The translations under genes and the position numbers were made by a program. The notes below the pieces were generated by a model. That model was not told the DNA's origin. It saw only the letters and a list, made by a program, of their open reading frames with translations, and searched no databases. Shown piece after piece: positions 43,014 through 51,832 of a DNA stretch of 64,000 bases. Every line of letters starts with the position of its first letter. Position 1 is the first letter of the stretch. Origin of the DNA: Limnohabitans sp. WS1 (GTDB lineage Bacteria > Pseudomonadota > Gammaproteobacteria > Burkholderiales > Burkholderiaceae_C); contig NZ_NERU01000016.1 of assembly GCF_003063265.1 (NCBI RefSeq), positions 52,061 through 116,060 on the forward strand, given 5' to 3'.

Positions 43014-44790
43014 GATTCAGCGATTTACCCTTTTATTCGTGTTGTTGGTGGTGCTTTTTGCGGCACCTTACATGGGCTTGCCCGTGCACCTGCAGTCCTT
43101 GTTGTACGTGATCTTTTTCTGGATGACGCTGGCCACCTCCTGGAACATGCTTTCGGGCTACTCCGGCTATTTTTCATTTGGCCATGGAGCGTTTTTTGGT
43201 GTAGGCATGTACGGTATGGCCACGTTGGCCACCAAGGCTGACTGGCCTGTGGTGCCCGCTGCGCTGGGCAGTGGTGTACTGGCCTCGCTGCTGGCATTGG
43301 CCATTGGGGCGCTGGTGTTCAATGTGCGCAAAATCCGTGGTGAATCCTTTGCCCTGATCACGTTGGCGGTGGGCTTTGTTTTGGCCACCGTGGTGGTGAA
43401 CACGCCCATCGATGGTGGCCCAGGTGTGTACCTGATGGGAATCAATTTGCCACAGTGGGGTCCCAAACCGGCCTCCACTTTTTATTACGCCAGTCTGGTA
43501 CTGACGGTCTTGTGCGTGTTGGCTGCATGGTGGTTGTTCCATGCCCGCGCTGGTTTGGGCTTGCTGGCCATCCACGACGATGAGGACGCCGCTGAGGTCA
43601 ACGGTGTTCCTACCTTTTGGCTCAAGATGGGTGCTTTTGCCTTGTCGAGTTTCTTTGCCGGCGTCATGGGTGCCATCCATGCTTTGTATGTTTCTTACGT
43701 CACGGTGGGCGAGACCTTCAACATCACCGTACCCTTGACCGTGGTGCTCATGAGTGTGCTGGGTGGAAGCCGCCACTGGGCAGGCCCCATGTTGGGCGGC
43801 ATCTTGATCACACTTTTGCTTCACGCGTTCACTGCCGGTGAAAGTGCGCTGATTGGCAAAGTCATCATTGGCTTGGTGTTAGCGGGCGCAGTGCTGATCA
43901 TGCCGAGGGGCATTTTAGGCACATGGCAGTTACGCCAGCACAAACGACTGATTCAACGGACCCAAGACTTGTCTGGCGATGTGCATGCGTCAGAACATAC
44001 CAGCGAAGACAGCTTGGTGATTGAACGTCCTTTATCGCGACCAGCCGACTCGCCAGACCGTCAAAAAGTGCTAGAAGTGCGCGGTCTGAGCAAACACTTT
44101 TCTGGCATCCGAGCCTTGAATCAGGTTGACCTCGATTTGTACCGTGGCGAAATTTTGGGGCTGCTCGGACCCAACGGCTCAGGCAAATCCACCTTCATCA
44201 ACGTGGTCACAGGCCATTACCGCCCCACTGCGGGATCGGTGCTCCTGCGTGGCCAGTCCTGCGCGGGCTGGGCTGCCCACCGCATCCGTCGTCAGGGCTT
44301 ATCGCGCACCTACCAAATTCCCCGTCCATTCAACGGTTTGACCGTGTTGCAAAACGTCACCCTGGCAGCGCATTACGGCGGCGCACGTTTAACTGACGCA
44401 CAGGCTCTGGCCGAGGCCCGTGAGTGGATGCTGTTCACCGGCCTGCAAGACAAGGGGGATCATTTTCCGGATGAACTCAATTTGCACCAGCGCAAGTTCT
44501 TGGAGTTGGCTCGAGCGCTGGCAGCGCGGCCCCAAGTGCTTTTGCTCGATGAGGTCTTGTCGGGTTTGACACCTTCCGAGATGAGCGCTGCAGTCCAGAC
44601 CATCCGACGCATCCGTGAGCGTGGCACTTCCATTGTGTTTGTTGAACACGTCATGAGCGCCGTGCTGGCCTTGTCTGATCGGCTGGTGGTGCTCAATCAA
44701 GGTGAAGTCATTGCCGAAGGCCATCCGCAGGATGTCATGTCCCGCCCCGAGGTGGTCAGGGCTTATCTGGGTGATGAGGCGGCGGTTTAA
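43006..44790 (+). CDS. LivM-LivG fusion: ABC permease and ATPase in one chain
   Basis: A 594-residue fusion. Residues 1-310 are a LivM-type permease (SGYSGYFSFGHGAFFGVGMY near 47; LLAIHDDEDAAEVNGV coupling loop near 185), followed by a polar linker of about 40 residues and a LivG ATPase. Walker A GPNGSGKST lies at about 388-396, and Walker B LLLDE near 526. The ABC signature is degenerate: LNLHQRK stands where LivG usually has LSxGQQR. Fused LivMG proteins are known in Burkholderiales. ATG 43006 is chosen over the GTG codons before it. Confidence 0.92.
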   Translation: MNKIQRFTLLFVLLVVLFAAPYMGLPVHLQSLLYVIFFWMTLATSWNMLSGYSGYFSFGHGAFFGVGMYGMATLATKADWPVVPAALGSGVLASLLALAIGALVFNVRKIRGESFALITLAVGFVLATVVVNTPIDGGPGVYLMGINLPQWGPKPASTFYYASLVLTVLCVLAAWWLFHARAGLGLLAIHDDEDAAEVNGVPTFWLKMGAFALSSFFAGVMGAIHALYVSYVTVGETFNITVPLTVVLMSVLGGSRHWAGPMLGGILITLLLHAFTAGESALIGKVIIGLVLAGAVLIMPRGILGTWQLRQHKRLIQRTQDLSGDVHASEHTSEDSLVIERPLSRPADSPDRQKVLEVRGLSKHFSGIRALNQVDLDLYRGEILGLLGPNGSGKSTFINVVTGHYRPTAGSVLLRGQSCAGWAAHRIRRQGLSRTYQIPRPFNGLTVLQNVTLAAHYGGARLTDAQALAEAREWMLFTGLQDKGDHFPDELNLHQRKFLELARALAARPQVLLLDEVLSGLTPSEMSAAVQTIRRIRERGTSIVFVEHVMSAVLALSDRLVVLNQGEVIAEGHPQDVMSRPEVVRAYLGDEAAV

Positions 44791-44792
44791 AC

Positions 44793-45497
44793 ATGCTCCA
44801 AATAGAACAAATTCAAGTCAATTACGGTGCGGCCCCGGCACTTTGGGATGTGTCCATGCAGGTCAATTCCGGAGAGTTGGTCTCGGTCATTGGGCCCAAT
44901 GGCGCGGGCAAGACCACATTGATCAATGCCATCATGGGCCTGAGCCCGCTGAAATCCGGCCAGATCGTCTGGGAAGGCCAGACCGTCTCGTCACTGCCGT
45001 CGCACCGGCTGTGTGAAAAAGGCTTGGCCTTGGTACCCGAAAGCCGCAGATTGTTCACGGGCATGACGGTGCGGGAAAACCTGGAACTCGGAGCCATGCA
45101 CCCAGCTGCCCGCGCCGTGCGTGAGCAAACTTTTGAGAAGGTGTGTGAACTTTTTCCAGCCGTCCGCGCCAAGCTGGGCCAAGTTTCCGGGACTTTGTCG
45201 GGCGGTCAGCAGCAAATGGTCGCCATTGGCCGGGCCATGATGGCCTTGCCCCGTCTGCTTTTGCTGGACGAGCCCTCTTTGGGCTTGGCCCCCAGCATCG
45301 TGGGCGAGATGTTCCGGGCCATCGAAGCCATCCACCAAAGTGGCACGGCCGTGATGCTGGTGGAGCAAAACGTCAGCCGCGCTTTGGCGATTTCTCAGCG
45401 CACCTATGTGCTCGAAAACGGTCGCGTGGTCACCTCGGGTGTCTCATCCGAGTTGAGCCGGAGGGACGAAATCCGCAAGGCTTACTTGGGGATTTGA
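44793..45497 (+). CDS. ABC transporter ATP-binding protein, LivF type
   Basis: A 234-residue ATPase. Walker A GPNGAGKTT is at residues 34-42, signature LSGGQQQ at about 132, Walker B LLLDEP at about 152 and the LivF-typical SLGLAPSIVGEMF follows. It starts two bases after the LivMG stop and completes the transporter. Confidence 0.95.
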   Translation: MLQIEQIQVNYGAAPALWDVSMQVNSGELVSVIGPNGAGKTTLINAIMGLSPLKSGQIVWEGQTVSSLPSHRLCEKGLALVPESRRLFTGMTVRENLELGAMHPAARAVREQTFEKVCELFPAVRAKLGQVSGTLSGGQQQMVAIGRAMMALPRLLLLDEPSLGLAPSIVGEMFRAIEAIHQSGTAVMLVEQNVSRALAISQRTYVLENGRVVTSGVSSELSRRDEIRKAYLGI

Positions 45498-45996
45498 TCT
45501 GTCGTCTCAACAGGAATTGCTGCCGTTCATGACCAGCGTGTCCCCATCCAAAAGTTGGGCCGAAGGCCCCTACTGATGTGATTGATTTAGCAATGGGCTG
45601 TGCACAAGTTGGCGCCAAGGCCAACACGTCAACTGTTTCTTTGGACCAATTCGACAATGAGCGCCAGCACGAAAAAAACTGCAGAGAAAATGCCGATGCC
45701 TACAGCGTAATAGCCAGCAGAGAGATTTCTGATCTTGGTGATTTTGAGTTTGTTCATCATTCATTTCCATTCAAGAGAATTCATTATGACCTTGATGTGC
45801 GTTGATGTGAATCGTTTTGTTGAGGTCAACGCTCCAAATTCAACCGCCTGGATGGCAAATTTGTCTTGAGCTTTGCACCACACACAAGCGTAGACTTCAT
45901 TTGAACAATGGTTCAAGCTCAAGGTAGAAATTTAGTTTTACAAGCCCTGCGGACCTTTGCAAAATCATTCCACTTTTCAACACAACAGGTCTTCGA
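45498..45996. other. Long intergenic region
   Basis: About 500 bp between LivF and the AtuA gene. It contains one plausible small membrane-protein gene on the minus strand (45629-45757). The rest is AT-rich with no recognised promoter motif, RNA gene or repeat. Confidence 0.5.
45629..45757 (-). CDS. Hypothetical 42-residue single-helix membrane protein
   Basis: A short frame, ATG at 45757 (another ATG at 45760), encodes a basic N-terminus (MNKLKITKIRNLSAG), one hydrophobic helix of about 20 residues (residues 16-36) and a short polar tail ending RNS. The positive-inside charge pattern and the clean helix are unlike chance frames nearby. The Shine-Dalgarno sequence is weak (TGGAAATG). No family is recognised. 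It is convergent with the Liv operon end. Confidence 0.45.
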   Translation of the reverse strand: MNKLKITKIRNLSAGYYAVGIGIFSAVFFVLALIVELVQRNS

Positions 45997-47361
45997 ATGC
46001 AAACATTGGCAGTGGGCTGTGGCGCAGGTTTTTCAGGTGATCGTGTTGATGCGGCTATTCCTGTGGTCAAAACGCTGATCGCCCGCGGTGGGCCTGCTGC
46101 CTTGATGTTTGAAAATCTGGCAGAGCGTACTTTGGCCCATCAACACCTGATTCGCCGAGCCCATCCCAATTTGGGTTATGAGCCCTTGCTTGAATTGGAG
46201 TTGGGGCCCATCCTGGCCGATTGTTTGCATCACCGCATTCCCATCATTGGCAACTTCGGTGCTGCCAATCCGCAGGGTGCAGCCTTGTGCATCCTGAGAT
46301 TGGCCGAAAAACTGGGCTTGCCCAAACCTCAGATTGCGGTGGTCATGGGCGATGACCTGTCCACACCCGAGGGCCGCGACCTGGTCAAACAGCATTTAGA
46401 CACCGCCTTTGAAGAAGCTCGTTTTGTCTGCGCCAACGCTTATCTGGGAGCCTTCGAAATTGCTGCAGCCCTCCAACAAGGCGCTCAAATCGTGGTCACG
46501 GGCCGTGTAGCCGACCCCTCCTTGTTGCTGGGGCCTGCCATTGCCCACTATCGGTGGCATGAACACGATTGGGACAAACTGGCGGGGGCCACCATGGCCG
46601 GGCATCTGCTGGAGTGCGGGGCGCAGGTCACTGGCGGTTACTTTGCCGATCCGGGCAAAAAAGAAGTTCCGGGTCTGGAAAATGTCGGGTTTCCAATTGC
46701 AGAGATCTTTGCGGATGGCTCCTGTGTGATCAGCAAAGCAGATCACACCGGTGGCTTGGTCGATTGCCGCACCGTCAAAGAACAACTGCTGTACGAAGTG
46801 CATGACCCAGCCCAATACATCACCCCCGATGTGGTTGCTGACATCACCCAAGCCAAAGTTGAACAAGTAGGACCTGATCGTGTTCGACTCTCTGGTGTAA
46901 AAGGCCATGCCCGAACCAGCACCCTCAAAGTACTGGCCTATTTTGAGGGTGGCTGGCTCGGTGAAGGTGAAATTTCATATGCAGGACCCAATGCCGAAGG
47001 GAGGGCTCGGTTGGCCATGCAAGTCATGCAACAACGCATGGGCCTTCAGTTGCCACTGCGCTTTGACTTGATTGGCATCACCAGCATCTTGGGCGATGAC
47101 GCAGGCAGCATGTTGGCTCAAGCCCCCGTGGCCCGCTCCATGGATGTCCGTTTGCGGGTCGCATCCAGACACGAATCCCTGCCCATGATTGAGTTGTTGT
47201 TGCAAGAGCTGACCGCCCTGTGGACAGGTGGGCCTGCTGGAGGTGGGGGTGTTCGGGTCGCCAAACGCCAAAGATTGTCCAATTTGGCCTGCCTGATTCC
47301 ACGTGAAAAAATTCCTGCCAGTTTTCAATTGATCTCATCTCTGCCCCACATTGCCCTATGA
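45997..47361 (+). CDS. AtuA-family protein (DUF1446)
   Basis: A 454-residue protein of the acyclic terpene utilisation AtuA family. Segments include AVGCGAGFSGDRVDAAIPVV at the N-terminus, LGPILADCLHHRIPIIGNFGAANP, VVTGRVADPSLLLGPA and GGYFADPGKKEVPGLENVGFP. It overlaps the next gene by four bases; elsewhere that partner domain is often fused to its C-terminus. The biochemical role of AtuA is not settled, and genes of this type occur in acyl-CoA carboxylation pathways for branched compounds. Confidence 0.88.
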   Translation: MQTLAVGCGAGFSGDRVDAAIPVVKTLIARGGPAALMFENLAERTLAHQHLIRRAHPNLGYEPLLELELGPILADCLHHRIPIIGNFGAANPQGAALCILRLAEKLGLPKPQIAVVMGDDLSTPEGRDLVKQHLDTAFEEARFVCANAYLGAFEIAAALQQGAQIVVTGRVADPSLLLGPAIAHYRWHEHDWDKLAGATMAGHLLECGAQVTGGYFADPGKKEVPGLENVGFPIAEIFADGSCVISKADHTGGLVDCRTVKEQLLYEVHDPAQYITPDVVADITQAKVEQVGPDRVRLSGVKGHARTSTLKVLAYFEGGWLGEGEISYAGPNAEGRARLAMQVMQQRMGLQLPLRFDLIGITSILGDDAGSMLAQAPVARSMDVRLRVASRHESLPMIELLLQELTALWTGGPAGGGGVRVAKRQRLSNLACLIPREKIPASFQLISSLPHIAL

Positions 47362-47675
47362 CCCACATTGCGCTTTACGACCTGGCCCATGCTCGAACGG
47401 GTGACAAAGGCAACCATGCCAACATCAGCTTGATTGCTTACAAGGAGGAAGACTTTGATTGGTTGGTCCATCAGGTCACTGCAGAAAAAGTGGCACTTCA
47501 TTTCGGGGCTCGCAAGCCCAGTCAAGTGCGCCGCTATGTTTTGCCCAACTTGGGTGCCATGAATTTTGTGCTCGACAACGTGTTGGATGGGGGTGTCAAC
47601 GACTCTTTGAACCTCGACATGCATGGCAAATCTTTGTCTTTTCACTTGCTGACCCTGCAAATTCTTCGACCATAA
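47358..47675 (+). CDS. AtuA-related small protein (ferredoxin-fold AtuA-like domain)
   Basis: A 105-residue protein with the AtuA-like C-terminal domain pattern: LYDLAHARTGDKGNHANISL at residues 6-25 and RRYVLPNLGAMNFVLDNVLDGG at about 58-79. Its ATGA overlap with AtuA and usual fusion in other genomes mean the two act as one unit. Confidence 0.85.
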   Translation: MTHIALYDLAHARTGDKGNHANISLIAYKEEDFDWLVHQVTAEKVALHFGARKPSQVRRYVLPNLGAMNFVLDNVLDGGVNDSLNLDMHGKSLSFHLLTLQILRP

Positions 47676-47702
47676 AAACCTTTTTAAAAATATTGAGCAG
47701 AC

Positions 47703-48684
47703 ATGGTGAAAACACGCAGTTTCATAAAAATGGTCACGCTGGGTCTGGCGTTTTGGCTTGCATCTGGATCTGCTTGGCATCAGACTTAACTTTTTAAACC
47801 TTTCAAACCTGTCAAATTTGTGGTGCCATTGCCTGAGGGCAGCGCCACGGACCAAGCTGCACGGCTGATGGCTTTGCAAATGCAAAATTTACTGGGCCAG
47901 GCTTTTGTTGTTGAAAACAAACCTGGGGGCCGGTGGCTCCATAGCCGCCATGGAGGTCATCCGATCTGCACCCGATGGCTACACCTTGTTGTTTTCATCC
48001 AATTCGGCGGCCGCCTCCAACGTCGCCTTGCTCAAAAGCATTCCCTATGATCCCCTCAAGGACTTCTCCCCCATCGCTGCCGTCGGCGAAAACATGCTGG
48101 TCTTGATGGTCAAGGCCGATCATCCAGCCAAAAATATCCAGGAATTCATCCAGTACGCCACACAGCGTCCGGGCAAAGTCAACGCGAGTTATGGCTCTTC
48201 GAGTTCGCAAGTGAGCATTGCTGTGCTCAACAAGTTGGGCAAAGTGGACTCCTTGGGTGTGGCCTACAAGGGCATTCCTTTGGCCATGAACGACGTCATG
48301 GCAGGCGTGGTGGACTACACCTTTGTGGATTTGGGCAATTCAATGGCTCAAGCCAAGGGCGGCAAATTACGCCCCTTGGGCATCACAGCCCTCAAGCGCT
48401 CCCCGCTGGTGCCCGATTGGCCATCCCTGGCCGAATCCATGCCGGTTTTTGACATCACGGCCTGGTTCGCCCTCTTGGGGCCAGCCGGCATGCCCAAAGA
48501 TGTGGTAGACAAATTGAACGCCACCATGGGTCAAGCACTCAAAACCAAGGAGTCTCAGGACAAGCTGTCCAATATTTGCATTCAAGCCATGGTGATGACA
48601 CCTGATCAACTCAAGACATTCATGGGCAGCGAAGTCAACAAATGGACTCGCCTGGTCAAAGAAGCCAACATACAACCGGAGTGA
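47703..48684 (+). pseudogene. Bug-type tricarboxylate receptor gene, disrupted
   Basis: Reading from ATG 47703 gives a signal-like start, then an in-frame TAA at 47787-47789. The frame continues with VKFVVPLPEGSATDQAARL up to VVENKPGG. A run of five G (47935-47939) carries one base too many, after which the correct sequence (AGGSIAAMEVI) lies in the frame of 47905-48684. That frame codes a normal Bug C-terminal two-thirds (YDPLKDFSPIAAVGEN, VAYKGIPLAMND). Two independent lesions argue for a true pseudogene, although sequencing error in the G-run is possible. It sits between the AtuA pair and an SDR, five bases from the latter. Confidence 0.82.
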
Positions 48685-48688
48685 CACG

Positions 48689-49441
48689 ATGAGCCATCCC
48701 CAAAACATCTTGATCACGGGTGCCAGTCGGGGCATTGGGCGGGCCATCGCCGAACAGGCTGCACAACAAGGCTGGTCCATTGGCCTCAATTACAAGCAAA
48801 GCCAAACCGAGGCCATGGACTTGGCCGAAGAGCTGCAGGCAAGGGGCGTGAAAGTCGTCTGTTTGCTGGCTGATGTGAGCCAACAATCGGAAGTTCAGCG
48901 CATGTTTCGTGAGTTCGACGAGGCCCTGAGGCCACTGCATGCGCTCATCAACAATGCAGGCATCCTGGCCAGTTTTTTGATCACGCAAGTCGATGAAACA
49001 AATCTCCATCAACTTTATGGTGCCAACGTCTTCAGTGCCTATTTCTGTGCGCGTGAAGCGGTGCTTCGCATGTCCACTGCGAACGGCGGCACTGGAGGTG
49101 CCATTGTGAACATGTCATCGGTAGCAGCCCGCCTGGGTGGTTTATCGGGCGGTAGAGCTTACGCCGGCTCCAAAGGCGCACTGGACAGTTTTAACCTTGC
49201 ATTGGCCAAAGAGGTGGGCACACAGGGCATACGCGTCAATGCCATTCGCCCCGGTCTCATTGAAACGGAGATTCACAATGTGCACGGCGGCGTAGCGCAA
49301 ATGCAAAACATGGCCAAAACGGCCGTCCCCATGGGGCGATCCGGCACTGCGCAAGAAGTGGCCAAGGTGGCCATGTGGCTTGCCGGCCCGGATGCCAGCT
49401 ACGTCGACGGCAGCATCGTGGATGTGGCGGGTGGGCTTTAA
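48689..49441 (+). CDS. SDR-family oxidoreductase (3-oxoacyl-ACP-reductase-like)
   Basis: A 250-residue SDR with TGASRGIG (residues 10-17), NNAG (about 91), NMSSVAARLGG and YAGSKGAL catalytic Tyr-Lys, ending SYVDGSIVDVAGGL. It follows the disrupted receptor by five bases and closes the AtuA-containing run. The substrate is unknown, possibly the hydroxyacyl or alcohol compound of that pathway. Confidence 0.9.
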   Translation: MSHPQNILITGASRGIGRAIAEQAAQQGWSIGLNYKQSQTEAMDLAEELQARGVKVVCLLADVSQQSEVQRMFREFDEALRPLHALINNAGILASFLITQVDETNLHQLYGANVFSAYFCAREAVLRMSTANGGTGGAIVNMSSVAARLGGLSGGRAYAGSKGALDSFNLALAKEVGTQGIRVNAIRPGLIETEIHNVHGGVAQMQNMAKTAVPMGRSGTAQEVAKVAMWLAGPDASYVDGSIVDVAGGL

Positions 49442-49610
49442 ATTCACCTGCTCGTGCAAATGATCCGTTCAAGGACCACCCATACACGGTCTCATTTGCT
49501 TGTAAAGGGTCGTGATGAACATCGGAATATAGATCCATCACGCTCCAAATTGAAACAGCGACTCACAAGTGAGTAAGCTGAAAGAAACACAGTGGAAACC
49601 CTTGATCGAC

Positions 49611-49652
49611 TTGACATCTCAGATGTTGTATTTAAAAATGAAAGCGCTTTCA
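49611..49652 (+). promoter_or_regulatory. Promoter with LacI-type operator for the glucan ABC operon
   Basis: TTGACA at 49611-49616 is a good -35 box, with a weak -10 (TAAAAA, 49633-49638) after 16 bases. Directly against it lies the perfect palindrome TGAAAGCGCTTTCA (49639-49652), identical to three other sites in the locus. The operator begins where the -10 ends, so bound repressor would block transcription start. Confidence 0.85.
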
Positions 49653-49667
49653 TAAAGAAAGGTTTTC

Positions 49668-50909
49668 ATGAAAAGAACAGCAATTTTTGTGCTTTGCGTC
49701 TTGTCGATGGGCATGGCGATGGCACAAAAAACGAGCATCACGGTTGCAGCATTTCCAGCAGTAGATGACATCATCAAAGCGTCACTTCAAGAGTGGCAAA
49801 AGAAAAACCCCAATGTGGAAGTAAAAGTGGTTAGCCGCGAGTATGCAGACCACCACACAGCCATGACGACTGCGCTGGCAACATCGACAGGCTTGCCCGA
49901 TGTCATGACCATTGAATATGGCTACTTGGGTCGATTCACCCAAAGTGGCGGACTCGAGGACTTGAACAAAGCACCTTTTCAACTGGGTCAGTATGCGTCA
50001 AAAATGGTGCCCTACGCCCTGGCTCAAGGCCGCTCTGCCTCCCTCGGGCAAGTGGCCGTTCCGACCGACATTGGTCCAGGGGCCATGTTTTACCGACATG
50101 ATTTATTGACCAAGGCAAATGTCAAAGAATCGGACCTGACTCAGACTTGGGATAGCTTTATCCAAAGCGGTCAAAAAATCAAAAAAGACAGTGGTGCTTA
50201 TCTGGTAGCACATGCACGTGATGTCAAAGACATCGTGATCAGAACAGGCATCCCCGCAGGACATGGTGTTTACTTTGATGACCAAGGCAAATCCGTCATC
50301 GATACAGCACCTCGATTTAAACGCGGGTTCGAGATCGCTCAACAAATCAGAGCGCAAGGTTTAGACGCCAAAATCAATGCTTGGTCCAACGAGTGGGGTG
50401 AGTCGCTCAAACGCGGTACCGTGTCTGTTCAAATGATGGGGGCCTGGTTGGGTGGCCATTTGCAAAATTGGTTGGCCCCCAACACCAGTGGACTTTGGCG
50501 TTCCACGGTGTTGCCTGAACGCATTGCCACTTCATGGGGTGGGACCTTCTATGCAGTTCCCAAGAAAGCGGTGAACAAGGAATTGGCTTGGGATTTGATC
50601 CAACACCTGACTTTGAACAGCAAGCAGCAGCAAATGGCTTTTGAAAAATTCAATGCATTCCCAGCCTTGATTGAAGCCCAAAACGGAGAATTTTTCAATC
50701 AACCCGTGGCTTTTTTGGGCGGGCAAAAAGCCCGAACCGAATGGAGAAACACCGCGTCGCAAATCAAGCCAACCATGGTCTTTAAAAACGACAGCTTGGC
50801 TGAAGAAATAGTCAATGCTGAATTGGATTTGGTATTGACCAAAAACAAGCCCATAGACCAAGCGCTTAAAGACGCACACCGCTTGGTGCAAAGACGAGCG
50901 AGTCGTTGA
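49668..50909 (+). CDS. Sugar ABC transporter substrate-binding protein
   Basis: A 413-residue extracellular solute-binding protein family 1 member. The signal peptide covers residues 1-19 (ending MAMAQ), followed by ITVAAFPAVDDIIKASLQEW and LPDVMTIEYGYLGRFTQSGGLEDL. It is the first gene of the LacI-operator-controlled operon. Together with two permeases, an UgpC-like ATPase and a GH1 enzyme it should bind beta-1,3-gluco-oligosaccharides; this ligand is inferred from context. Confidence 0.92.
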   Translation: MKRTAIFVLCVLSMGMAMAQKTSITVAAFPAVDDIIKASLQEWQKKNPNVEVKVVSREYADHHTAMTTALATSTGLPDVMTIEYGYLGRFTQSGGLEDLNKAPFQLGQYASKMVPYALAQGRSASLGQVAVPTDIGPGAMFYRHDLLTKANVKESDLTQTWDSFIQSGQKIKKDSGAYLVAHARDVKDIVIRTGIPAGHGVYFDDQGKSVIDTAPRFKRGFEIAQQIRAQGLDAKINAWSNEWGESLKRGTVSVQMMGAWLGGHLQNWLAPNTSGLWRSTVLPERIATSWGGTFYAVPKKAVNKELAWDLIQHLTLNSKQQQMAFEKFNAFPALIEAQNGEFFNQPVAFLGGQKARTEWRNTASQIKPTMVFKNDSLAEEIVNAELDLVLTKNKPIDQALKDAHRLVQRRASR

Positions 50910-51832
50910 TGAAGCCCGTGCTGACACCCGCGTTGGCACCTTATGTGCTGATCAGCCCATTTTTGTTGCTGTTTTTGGTATTCGGACTGTTTCCCATTGT
51001 TTTTTCCTTCGTGCTGATGTTTCACATGTGGGATCCGGTGCAGGGACTCGAATCAATGAAATATGTGGGCCTGGAAAATTTGATATTTGCCATCGAGGAC
51101 CCTTTGGTGTGGACCTCCTTGGGCAACACCTTGTGGATGGCTCTCGTATCGGGAATGCCGCAACACCTTGTCGCCATTCCCTTGGCTTATTTGATCAACG
51201 AAAAAATGGGTCGCTGGCGCAATGCCGCCATGGGCGCGTATTTCCTGCCCTACATCACATCGACGGTGGCGATCGCCATCATGTTCAGCACCTTGTTTTC
51301 AACCGACTACGGCATGGTCAATGCAGCCTTGGCTGAAATGGCGAAATGGCCATGGCTGAGCGCAGTCATGCCCGAGAAAAACATTGATTGGCTGGGCAGT
51401 CCAGAAGCCGTCAAACCCGTCGTCTCCGCCGTGGTGTTCTGGCGTTATTTGGGTTTCAACGTCATCTTGTACGTGGCGGCCATGCAAAGTATTCCACGCG
51501 ATTTGTATGAAGCAGCCCGCATGGATGGGGCTAAAAACTGGCAACAATTTTTCTACATCACCCTGCCCCAGCTCAAGCCCATGATGTTCTTCGGGGTCAC
51601 TTTGACCGTCATTGGTGGACTGCAGCTTTTTGAAGAGCCATTCATTTTGACGGGTGGCAAAGGTGGTCCTGAATATGCCGGCATGACCACCGCCATGTAC
51701 ATGTACCGAACGGCATTTGATTTCAATGACTTTGGTTTGGCCAGCGCGATTTCATGGATGCTGTTCGTCATCATCTTGGTTATGACCTTGGTCACGAACA
51801 AAGTATTCAAAAACAAAGAAGGGCAAGCATGA
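50909..51832 (+). CDS. Sugar ABC transporter permease (MalF type)
   Basis: A 307-residue permease with six helices and the EAA coupling motif DLYEAARMDGAKNWQQFFYITLP at about residues 198-220. The ATG shares bases with the receptor stop (TGATG), and its end overlaps the second permease by ATGA. Confidence 0.93.
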   Translation: MKPVLTPALAPYVLISPFLLLFLVFGLFPIVFSFVLMFHMWDPVQGLESMKYVGLENLIFAIEDPLVWTSLGNTLWMALVSGMPQHLVAIPLAYLINEKMGRWRNAAMGAYFLPYITSTVAIAIMFSTLFSTDYGMVNAALAEMAKWPWLSAVMPEKNIDWLGSPEAVKPVVSAVVFWRYLGFNVILYVAAMQSIPRDLYEAARMDGAKNWQQFFYITLPQLKPMMFFGVTLTVIGGLQLFEEPFILTGGKGGPEYAGMTTAMYMYRTAFDFNDFGLASAISWMLFVIILVMTLVTNKVFKNKEGQA

